64,000 nt of DNA from a virus: the IMG/VR virus record IMGVR_UViG_3300046167_000744, positions 1 to 64,000 of that record; one strand, given 5' to 3'. Both the position numbers and the translations under genes were made by a program. Each line of letters starts with the position of its first letter. The stretch's first letter is position 1. Under the pieces are notes generated by a model, which saw only the letters and a program-made list of their open reading frames with translations, ran no database searches and was not told the DNA's origin. Shown piece by piece: positions 1 to 6,645 of the stretch.

Positions 1-1981
1 TCTTCATAAAGTAACACTCCTGGAAAGCCTGGATAACTGCCTCTTTAGCTCCATCGGCTGAGATACCTTGGAACGGAGTGTTACATCCAACGGTATACTT
101 GCGAAGATATCTAGCTCGGTTACTGACTCGGAATAAGTAGGTGCGTTCAGCTTCGGAGGTAAGCTCATCACCCATAACGTCAGTCTTGAACATCTCTGAG
201 CGCAGGCTGAAATACGTATCCATCTCGGACCATACACGTCTCCACATATCACAGAGCTTCTTGGACTCACCGATACTCATATAGACCTTATAGCCACGAG
301 CGTAATCTACAAAGCTAACGTGACTCAAGCCACCAGCTAAACCAAAGTTGAGGATCTTCGCCAGGGTCCTGAACTTCTTCATGGTCTTATACATCGCATG
401 CTTCTTATCAGCGTATATAGCCTTCGCCTCATCAAAGCTCATATTCGTGTTCTGCTCAATATTGATCATCTGATAACCAGCGTATAGGTGAGGATCGAAG
501 TGCTTATCCTTCCTATACTCTACAGCCAGCATTGACGCAGCGCCCTGAGTATCCCAGTTTTCTTGACCGAGACTACGCATCTCAGCGTTACTGTAATCGT
601 TGATAATGAAGATATGTCCATCAGCAGGGAGGTGATACAATCACGGACAGCGCCACCACGAGGTAGATTCTGCATATTAGGATCACTACTACTAGTGCGA
701 CCTGTGCTGACAAAACCGTTGAGATTGAAGCGGATACGAGCGTCCTGAGATAAGCGTGAGCGTCGTAGGCCCTTAATGAAGGTGTTGATTTCCTTCCATA
801 GTGACTCGCACTCCTGGAACGTGCGGAGCGCATCAGCGAGTAGTGTAAGCTCCTCTTGCTGAGCTTTCTTTAGTGGGACTCTAGTAGTAGGTGTGCGGCC
901 ATGCTCAATACCTTTAGAGATCATACGGAGCAAGTTATCGAGAGGTGCTTTAGCGATGCTGATCTCAGGTTTGTTCTTCTGTAAAGATGCCTCTGTATAG
1001 ATCGAAGGCTCTGTATACTGAAGGATAGAGTAGCAACGGTCAAACACGCACTTGACTCTAGCAGATACAACCTTATGCCCACGCTTATGCTTCTCTACTT
1101 TCTTATAGAATCCGAAGTCACCGATACGAACTAGTATCGCATCATGAGCCTGCATCAAGTGATCGAAAGCAGCTTGGATCTTGGTCTGATCAATCTTAAC
1201 GCCAGTCTTGAAGCTCATATACATAAGGCAGAACTCAGCCACAGCTTGGCGCTGAGCGTCGTCAATGATGGTGCCTTGCGACTTATGATGCCTCATGATA
1301 GGAGCAGATATACGCTCAGCCTTCTTCTGCTGTCTCAGGAATACACCGAGCGCATACTCAGCGTCAGCGATAGCGTAGTCTACAGCAGAGATAGGCCACT
1401 GTTGAATAGGTGTGCCGTGCAACTTATGATAGCTCAGTCGCCATATATCCGCAGCAGGTGAGTTCTTAGTGTTCTTAGCCTGGACCTTCGTAGCGGTCAC
1501 GTCTTTACCGAAGTAGGTATATAGACAACCTGCGAGCGATAGGTAGCTGGTAGGGGACTTTCGTGCCTTTAACTGTTCCACGGATCTCGCCATAGTTATC
1601 GGGACCGCCGACCAGGAGGAGAGCTTCACGGAGCTTAGTGCAGTGCAATCGACCTACACGGTAGGCTCTGAAGATAAGAGCGAATAGAGATGGGTGCATT
1701 ACTGAGCTTGCGATAAAGTCAAACTGAGCGTTGTGAGCGATGATCCAGATAGAGTCGTCCTTAAGAAGCTCTGCGAGATGCACGGCACCGTCTTGAGGAT
1801 CGAGTATATAACCTTTAGATGCTTCACGACGAGGATCATAGAAAGTCATGCATACAACCTGTGGAGCTGTATTGTTCATGATCTTATAAGTCTCAACATC
1901 GAAGCCGATGGGAGTGATGCCTTCAGGCATAGAGTTAGCGTAACTATCAAGTGTGTTACGCATAGTAGGGAAGTTCTGCAT
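1..1981 (-). CDS. Family A (Pol I-like) DNA polymerase with 3'-5' exonuclease, partial and frameshifted
   Basis: Replicative polymerase. The N-terminal part (1981 to about 1557) has DEDD exonuclease motifs: GFDVET (Exo I), AHNAQFDF (Exo II) and, after a frame change, YAIADAEYALGVF (Exo III). The middle part (about 1556-635) carries the palm-entry motif GRTSSSDPNMQNLP. A third frame (about 630-1) continues with motif A (NDYSNAEMR) and motif B (RTLAKILNFGLAGG); motif C lies beyond the left edge. Two single-base frameshifts interrupt it, at the G run 1553-1556 and at the G runs 627-632; removing one base at each restores a continuous polymerase. The start at 1981 has a GAGG ribosome site. The gene is last in the leftward early block. 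The family is clear; intactness depends on whether the indels are real. Confidence 0.9.
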
Positions 1982-2044
1982 GTTTTACCTCAACGTATTA
2001 TGTTGTGAAGCTAGGTCGGACACCGTGTCTCAACCTCACTATTA

Positions 2045-2072
2045 ACTATAATACCATACGAGATAAAAGCAA
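2045..2072 (-). promoter_or_regulatory. Sigma70-like promoter upstream of the DNA polymerase
   Basis: On the minus strand TTGCTT (2072-2067) is followed by a 16-bp spacer and TATAGT (2050-2045). The core resembles the promoter at 57795-57822, which has the same CTTGCTTTTAT start and a similar GGTATTATA before or within the -10. It points at the polymerase start at 1981. Confidence 0.55.
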
Positions 2073-2081
2073 GTATTTATT

Positions 2082-2183
2082 TTAAATAATGTTCAGGAGG
2101 TTCAACGCCCATAGCAGATAAACACTTGAAACATAACCGAAAATAACCAGGCCGCCGATCTTATCTTTTTTCCTATCGTTCAT
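2082..2183 (-). CDS. Mini membrane protein (33 aa)
   Basis: ATG at 2183 follows an AGGA ribosome site (GGAATAGGAC upstream) and encodes 33 residues ending at TAA 2082-2084. A charged N-terminus (MNDRKKDK) is followed by one hydrophobic helix (GGLVIFGYVSSVYLLWAL), so it should be a single-pass inner-membrane peptide. It sits between the KTSC gene and the polymerase and follows the promoter at 2234-2263. No family is recognised. The call rests on the clean start, the hydrophobic helix and the context. Confidence 0.5.
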   Translation of the reverse strand: MNDRKKDKIGGLVIFGYVSSVYLLWALNLLNII

Positions 2184-2233
2184 AAATAAAGTCCTATTCC
2201 AACGGGTAGACAGTGTGCTTTGATGAAGAGGGT

Positions 2234-2263
2234 TATATACAGCACTCCTACCACTCGTTGCAA
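2234..2263 (-). promoter_or_regulatory. Sigma70-like promoter before the mini membrane gene
   Basis: Minus strand TTGCAA (2263-2258) is followed by GTATAT with a 17-bp spacer, or TATATA with 18 bp. It lies downstream of the KTSC stop and upstream of the small gene at 2183. Confidence 0.45.
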
Positions 2264-2269
2264 GTTTAT

Positions 2270-2691
2270 TTATCGGATCCGCTGATATGGGAATCTCTTA
2301 CGTATAGAATAATAAAAAATACCTCCCCTTACTACCGACACGTTTAAGCACCTCAAAGACTTTAGGTGACACGTTATAATACTGATACTGCCTACCACCT
2401 TTAAAGCCTACACGTAAGACGTTACGGCTGTGACTATATGCTGCGAAGGTGATATTGCTACTAGTAACATACACTACCTCCAGGTCTTTCTTCCCTGATA
2501 TCTCATCCTTGACGAAGAAACGGGACCGAACCTTCTCCATTCTAGCTCTGTCTGCAGGTCGCATACCTGGTGAGTTAGCTGCAGCCTTTATTCATGTGAG
2601 GCTGCATAGTGTTATGCCCTATCTGAACATTACCTCTAGTCCTAGTATTGTTAGCAGTGTGGCCGAAGCCTCTGCGGTCGCCAATGGCCAT
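2270..2691 (-). CDS. KTSC domain protein, frameshifted by two apparent homopolymer errors
   Basis: A perfect AGGAGG site (2702-2697) precedes ATG at 2691, one base after the cyclase stop. The first frame reads 38 codons (MAIGDRRGFGHTANN...) and then hits a stop. Removing one base of the CC at 2585-2586 joins it to the frame with the KTSC domain (EVVYVTSSNI...VLRVGFKGGRQYQYYNVS). Removing one base from the A run 2314-2319 gives a family-like ending, SKGRYFYYSIRKRF, with a stop at 2270-2272. KTSC is a short domain common in phages and bacteria and linked to lysyl-tRNA synthetase or RNA contexts in some proteins; its phage role is unknown. It is co-operonic with the cyclase. Confidence 0.75.
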
Positions 2692-2692
2692 A

Positions 2693-3508
2693 TCAGCCTC
2701 CTAATAAATAGTTAATAAAGTCTTGTATCCAGTATAGCACAAAGAGGTAGTCGTAAAGATAATATCGGCCTGTCTCGCTTATTATGAAAGGGCCTAATAG
2801 ATAACACCACGCAGCTGCGGATAATATACCTAGTCTCCAGAAGCACCACTTGATCCAATCCCATAGCTTCCTATCTCTAGCTCTCTTCTTTATGAGCTTG
2901 GGACCGCCTAATCTCTTCACTTTATCACTACTAGGTGGAGGCTGTAATGATTCTACTGAATACCCTATAGCGTGAAGCTCGACAGCCTCACGAACGCCTT
3001 TAAACTTATATAGCCCTACGCAGGCATGCATAGCGTCTTTAGTGTCCCTGGTAGCACGAACCTGGGACATAGCGTCTTTGGTGAGCAGCACCTGACCTGC
3101 TCTACATACGCTCATGGTGCGAGCTGCTATATTCTTGCCCACGCCCTCTAGCTCTATCTGCTTAACTCCAGCGATAACATCTAGTTCGTGTTGATGCACC
3201 TCCGCTACAATATCCCAGTGAATACCTATACGGCAGCCTAGCTTGATCTTATCAGGCACCGTCTTCTGATAAGCGAGCGCAAAAGCGACAGCCGCACTAA
3301 CGGAGTCGAAGGATAATAAGAATCCGTCCGACCTGTCTATCTCTCTACCACCGTGCTTATATATCAAGCTACGAGCGAGCCTATCATGGTATTGAAGCCA
3401 CTTGGCCGCCTTTACTCTGCCGACTTTCTGCACAAACCTGGTGCTGCCTATTAAATCTAGTAGCACGATAGCGAGTCTGCGCTCACGGATCTTAGGTTGC
3501 AGCCTCAT
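2693..3508 (-). CDS. Class III nucleotide cyclase (adenylate/guanylate cyclase homology domain) with C-terminal hydrophobic region
   Basis: 271 aa. Residues about 10-185 form a cyclase homology domain. Both metal-binding aspartates are present (D18 in LLDLIGST, D61 in RSDGFLLSF), as are the transition-state Asn/Arg pair (N126 and R130 in KNIAAR) and the GQVLLT and KFKGVREAVELHAI segments. It should therefore be catalytically competent, making a cyclic nucleotide from an NTP. The classical base-selecting lysine position is Ile57 and the aspartate position is Glu119, so ATP, GTP or a pyrimidine cannot be assigned. Residues about 213-271 are Trp/Tyr-rich and hydrophobic, probably one or two membrane passes. 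The start overlaps the upstream stop (TAATG), showing translational coupling. Such an enzyme is unexpected in a phage. Confidence 0.88.
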   Translation of the reverse strand: MRLQPKIRERRLAIVLLDLIGSTRFVQKVGRVKAAKWLQYHDRLARSLIYKHGGREIDRSDGFLLSFDSVSAAVAFALAYQKTVPDKIKLGCRIGIHWDIVAEVHQHELDVIAGVKQIELEGVGKNIAARTMSVCRAGQVLLTKDAMSQVRATRDTKDAMHACVGLYKFKGVREAVELHAIGYSVESLQPPPSSDKVKRLGGPKLIKKRARDRKLWDWIKWCFWRLGILSAAAWCYLLGPFIISETGRYYLYDYLFVLYWIQDFINYLLGG

Positions 3509-3963
3509 TAGTTGTCTCGTGGAGTCCAGGTGTCTATATCTGGATGCAAGATTACAGCGTTAGGATCTTTACTCCGTATAGGCTTCTCGCCCTGGAACAT
3601 ACTCAGCTTATTAATAACGGCGTTCTGTAGCTCAAATATTTGATCGTCCCTTAATTGGTTATTGATCTGACAATCTCTTAGCCTTGCGATTAAGGCTTGT
3701 CTATCCGCATTGGCGGCTGCGAGCTTATCCTTTAGATCATCTAGCTCACTTGGATCTCTACCTGAAGCTATCGCTAGCATATGGGATATAGAGCCTGTGA
3801 GCATACCGATGATCCCTATCAGTATGTCTCTATTCTCATCTACGATCTTGACGTAAGTCAGGAATATGATGAGAGCTACGATGAGGAGCATGAACGTGAC
3901 AGCTGCCCACCATCCACGCTTAGCCTTTTCAGATTGGCTGAACTGCTTCTGTGTTTGACTCAT
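3508..3963 (-). CDS. Two-TM coiled-coil membrane protein, cyclase operon partner
   Basis: 151 aa. The start at 3963 is chosen because GGAG lies 7 bases upstream; a GTG at 3966 is possible. Residues about 18-68 form a hairpin of two membrane helices (AAVTFMLLIVALIIFLTY and ILIGIIGMLTGSISHMLAI) followed by a polar ASGRDPSE turn. Residues 70-120 are a probable coiled coil. The stop overlaps the cyclase start. The hairpin resembles small phage holin-like proteins, so alternatives are a holin or a membrane partner or effector of the cyclase. No cyclic-nucleotide-binding domain is recognised by eye. Confidence 0.6.
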   Translation of the reverse strand: MSQTQKQFSQSEKAKRGWWAAVTFMLLIVALIIFLTYVKIVDENRDILIGIIGMLTGSISHMLAIASGRDPSELDDLKDKLAAANADRQALIARLRDCQINNQLRDDQIFELQNAVINKLSMFQGEKPIRSKDPNAVILHPDIDTWTPRDN

Positions 3964-4089
3964 CACTCAACTCCTATGGCTAGTATTTGGGACACTATAG
4001 GAGTATATCATGCCAAGTGGTTAATATCTAAACCAGTAACATCTCGATACATAGGCACATCTGTAACAGCTCGTCGTAGTAACAATACA

Positions 4090-4332
4090 TTAGGACCGCT
4101 CCTGACTAGTAGTCTTTCGCTTCTCAAGCTCAGTATAGAGAGCCACCAGGTAGCTGCCCATCTCACCAATCCTGGACTGTAGATACTTCTCGTGGCCTGT
4201 CCCTTCGACAGCCTCATAATACCACTCATAGAAAGGCTCTGAGATCCGCTCTACTACGGCTATGTTTATATTTAGGTCTGTGATCTTAAGATCTTTTGGA
4301 TCGCCTAGTATCTCGATATATGATTCACTCAT
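4090..4332 (-). CDS. Hypothetical protein (80 aa)
   Basis: The start MSESYIEILGDP at 4332 has GGAG a few bases upstream; a longer upstream reading would cover two better-supported small genes. The protein is acidic and aromatic (ISEPFYEWYYEAVEG) with a likely helical C-terminus (LVALYTELEKRK). Its start overlaps the preceding stop by ATGA, so it belongs to the same operon as the two mini membrane genes upstream. Function is not recognised. Confidence 0.6.
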   Translation of the reverse strand: MSESYIEILGDPKDLKITDLNINIAVVERISEPFYEWYYEAVEGTGHEKYLQSRIGEMGSYLVALYTELEKRKTTSQERS

Positions 4333-4448
4333 GATATGTATCTCCAGCCTATGGTCCCGACCGCTACGAGCGCTGACGCTATGAGAGCCTCTCGCTTGCC
4401 GTCTACGCCCCAAGTGATAAGAATGAATAGGATAGCATAGCCTAACAT
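4329..4448 (-). CDS. Mini membrane protein (39 aa)
   Basis: The ATG at 4448 overlaps the stop of the gene before it (TAATG) and the stop overlaps the next ATG (ATGA). It encodes two hydrophobic stretches (MLGYAILFILITWGV and ALIASALVAVGTIGW) split by a charged DGKRE turn: a two-helix membrane hairpin. Coupling on both sides argues that it is real. No family is recognised; a holin-like role is possible. Confidence 0.55.
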   Translation of the reverse strand: MLGYAILFILITWGVDGKREALIASALVAVGTIGWRYIS

Positions 4449-4531
4449 TACAGGCCCCCAAACTTGATATAGAATAAGGTTACGGTCGCTAAAGCTATGA
4501 TGGTGCAGCTCAATATTAATAGGTCGTTCAT
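4448..4531 (-). CDS. Mini membrane protein (27 aa)
   Basis: ATG at 4531 follows AAGGAGACTAAA, a strong ribosome site. The 27-residue product is almost entirely one hydrophobic helix (LLILSCTIIALATVTLFYI). It is translationally coupled to the next small gene. Function is unknown. Confidence 0.5.
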   Translation of the reverse strand: MNDLLILSCTIIALATVTLFYIKFGGL

Positions 4532-4548
4532 TTTAGTCTCCTTAAACG

Positions 4549-4584
4549 AGAAAACCCCCTCACAACGCTAGGCCATGAGAGGGT
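4549..4584 (-). terminator. Intrinsic terminator after the DUF669-like gene
   Basis: On the minus strand ACCCTCTCA pairs with TGAGGGGGT (9 bp, one G-U), with a 13-base loop, followed by TTTTCTC. It lies about 70 bases beyond the stop of the gene at 4653-5105. Its architecture matches the terminator at 5273-5305. Confidence 0.7.
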
Positions 4585-4652
4585 CTTCAAGGAGTCTTAG
4601 CGGCGGAAAGCGGTGCTACTAGGACTCAGTGTAATCTACCGAATGGGTGCGT

Positions 4653-5105
4653 TTAGTCTAAGCTGGTGATCTCCTGATCAACGCTGTAGAAGTCAACGAT
4701 AGTGAAAGGGTTACCCTTGCGAGTAGTAATCTCACGAGCGTTTACTCCGATGTTAAGACCAGCGAGAGGTGACTTACCAGTATCCTCTCTAGGGTCAAAC
4801 GCTTTATCAATCATCTCATCAGTGAGTGACGCATCAGGCACATTCAATGCACGAGAGAGGAACCCACGGATGTTCTTCGCAGCTGTATCAGTGTCTGTCA
4901 TCTGTAACCAAGAGCGCTCAGATCCAACAGGATGATTGCTCAGATCGTCACAGTCAACGATACTCATCTCAACAACAACGAACTCACGACCTTTACGATT
5001 CTCACCCTCTTTGAAATCAATGATTTGGAAGAGGTAGCGTCCAGGTGTTACATACTCTGATTGACGACGTGCTTCGGTGTTCTTAACTTGATCTCTAAAA
5101 CCCAT
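4653..5105 (-). CDS. Possible ssDNA-binding protein (DUF669-like)
   Basis: 150 aa with an AAGGAG ribosome site. The protein has an N-terminal TPGRYLFQIIDFKEGENRKG stretch, a predicted beta core (FVVVEMSIVDC) and a C-terminal acidic tail (VDQEITSLD), as often seen in phage single-strand binding proteins. It also contains an IRGFLSRALN helix and the GLNIGVNAREI/TIVDFY beta hairpin. It is flanked by its own promoter (5213-5241) and terminator (4549-4584), as expected for an abundant monocistronic protein. Its place between polymerase and primase-helicase supports a replication role. The family assignment is tentative. Confidence 0.5.
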   Translation of the reverse strand: MGFRDQVKNTEARRQSEYVTPGRYLFQIIDFKEGENRKGREFVVVEMSIVDCDDLSNHPVGSERSWLQMTDTDTAAKNIRGFLSRALNVPDASLTDEMIDKAFDPREDTGKSPLAGLNIGVNAREITTRKGNPFTIVDFYSVDQEITSLD

Positions 5106-5212
5106 GATAGGCTCCTTCTTAAAACTTACAGGATTGTTTACCTGCTGTATATCTTATGGTGTTGGGGCGGTCGAACTGACCTAAGAAACTGAATAACCCT
5201 AACCACCTCTAG

Positions 5213-5241
5213 ACTATAACCACCTGGTTCATAGATTACAA
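5213..5241 (-). promoter_or_regulatory. Sigma70-like promoter for the possible ssDNA-binding gene
   Basis: Minus strand TTGTAA (5241-5236), 17-bp spacer, TATAGT (5218-5213). The -35 and following TCTA match the promoter at 9777-9804, giving a shared TTGTAATCTA start. Confidence 0.6.
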
Positions 5242-5272
5242 CCCTATTTGTAAACTATTTTACGGTGGATAG

Positions 5273-5305
5273 AGAAAACCCCATAAATCCAAGGACTTAC
5301 AGGGT
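5273..5305 (-). terminator. Intrinsic terminator after the 5363 gene
   Basis: Minus strand ACCCTGTAA pairs with TTATGGGGT (9 bp with two wobble pairs) around a 10-base loop, followed by TTTTCTC. It separates the primase-helicase operon from the gene at 4653-5105. Confidence 0.65.
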
Positions 5306-5362
5306 CTATTTTATTTCACTTATTATTTTGGAAGGCCTTATCGCTAGCCTTATCGCTAACCT

Positions 5363-6124
5363 TTAGCGGTTCAGGAAGTCTAAAGCTCTCTGAGCTGCGT
5401 TCGTGATTAGCTCCTGCTTTAGCTCTTTAGGCTCTTGATCTACGTCTTCGTCTGCATCCTCTTCGACCTGGACCCCTGCGTTGATCTGAATGCTGCCAGG
5501 ATCAATGCTGTCAAACATCTCATCTAGGTCGTCGCCTTCGATATCATCAGCAGGTGAGCAGAAGTCGTTGATACACTGGTCAAGATGATCTTGGGTGTAG
5601 AATGCGTGAGTTGGGTAGCCGTGCTTCGTGAGTTCCTTAAGTCCAGCTTTAGTGTAGTCTGTCTTGCTCTTCAGATCGTCAATCGTAGGTTTGATTAACT
5701 TTCTAGCTTTAGTAGCGACCGTGATACCCTTGCTGTTGACGGGCCATGCCACGCCAGGAAAGGCTCGCTGTGAGCATAGATCCACTAGCTCAGCTGCCTT
5801 AAGGGATCCTTCTTTACCAGTGTCACGCTCAACTCGTGCGTAGAGTAGGCCGTGTAGGAACTCCTCGATGGTGCAGGTGTTAGGATCAATCTGTAGTGCA
5901 AACTTGAAGATATCTTCAGGCTTACCATTGTGATCCTCATCTGACCACCAGTTGTATCCGTTGAATATACTCATATCTGTCTCCTCTGTAGTTTCGATAA
6001 TATCGTCTTCGCATGATACATCATCTTCACTAGCAACGCTAGTCTCAACTACAGGTAGTGCGGTAGTAACCTCTCCAGCCTTAAGAGCTTTCAAGGCGAT
6101 CCTCGATAACGGTGAGGTTATCAT
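5363..6124 (-). CDS. Hypothetical acidic protein, possibly C-terminal part of a longer gene
   Basis: Up to 253 aa. The best conventional start is ATG at 5974 (MSIFNGYNWW), which has GAGGAG seven bases upstream; the ATG at 6124 has no ribosome site. Alternatively, removing one base at the AA of 6083-6084 fuses this frame to the gene at 6081-6617, giving one protein of about 418 aa with an acidic linker. That fits the indel pattern elsewhere in the window. The middle part has a mixed charged, helical look (KARKLIKPTIDDLKSKTDYTK) and the C-terminus is strongly acidic. No family is recognised. It lies directly downstream of the primase-helicase. Confidence 0.55.
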   Translation of the reverse strand: MITSPLSRIALKALKAGEVTTALPVVETSVASEDDVSCEDDIIETTEETDMSIFNGYNWWSDEDHNGKPEDIFKFALQIDPNTCTIEEFLHGLLYARVERDTGKEGSLKAAELVDLCSQRAFPGVAWPVNSKGITVATKARKLIKPTIDDLKSKTDYTKAGLKELTKHGYPTHAFYTQDHLDQCINDFCSPADDIEGDDLDEMFDSIDPGSIQINAGVQVEEDADEDVDQEPKELKQELITNAAQRALDFLNR

Positions 6125-6617
6125 TTAGGGACTGACCGCAGTTAAGACTCCAGGCCTCTTCGATAAGATCATCAACGGCGGTGATATGCTCATCGCTACC
6201 GTCACCTGAGTCGATAAGCTCGTTAAGAAGCATCACATAGTTTTCACAGGTGAGGTGCTTATACTCTTCAAAGTATTCGTTATAGACCTCCACGTCCCAC
6301 TCTTTAGTAGGTGCGATTATCTCTGCAATCGTCTCGGTTGATGTAGGTGTAGCGACTTCCAAGGGCTTATCGCTGGAATTAGTAGTCTCTACAACATCTA
6401 CAACTGTCTCGATCTCATGATCCACGGAGTCACGCCAATCTGCGAGTAGCTCAGTGTTGACAGCCTTGATGGTGCGTCCGAAGCACTTTTGAAGCTGGCC
6501 CATCTCTACCAAGTAGTTGCTGCGCCACTCGATCTCTGAGTTGAATAGATCCAGGTCTTCGACCATACCGAGCGCTTCTCTAAGAGTGCTAATAGTTTCT
6601 TGCATTTGATTACTCAT
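6081..6617 (-). CDS. Hypothetical acidic protein
   Basis: 178 aa beginning MSNQMQETISTLREALGMVED; acidic and mostly helical, with a Thr/Glu-rich central linker (ETIAEIIAPTKEWDVEVYN). It starts 29 bases after the primase-helicase stop, so it is in the same operon. Its end overlaps the next frame by 44 bases and may be an artefactual stop (see the 5363 gene). Function is unknown. Confidence 0.5.
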   Translation of the reverse strand: MSNQMQETISTLREALGMVEDLDLFNSEIEWRSNYLVEMGQLQKCFGRTIKAVNTELLADWRDSVDHEIETVVDVVETTNSSDKPLEVATPTSTETIAEIIAPTKEWDVEVYNEYFEEYKHLTCENYVMLLNELIDSGDGSDEHITAVDDLIEEAWSLNCGQSLNDNLTVIEDRLESS

Positions 6618-6645
6618 ATTTATTACCTCTGATTCTTACTACTGA

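Noticed and set aside
4-270. A minus-strand ORF at the left edge
   Set aside because: It overlaps the true polymerase frame carrying motif B in another register; the polymerase reading is clearly coding.
4028-4090. A 20-codon ORF on the minus strand starting with TAATG overlap
   Set aside because: It has a GGAG nearby, but the peptide has no membrane segment or other signal and could be chance in the gap before the two-TM gene.
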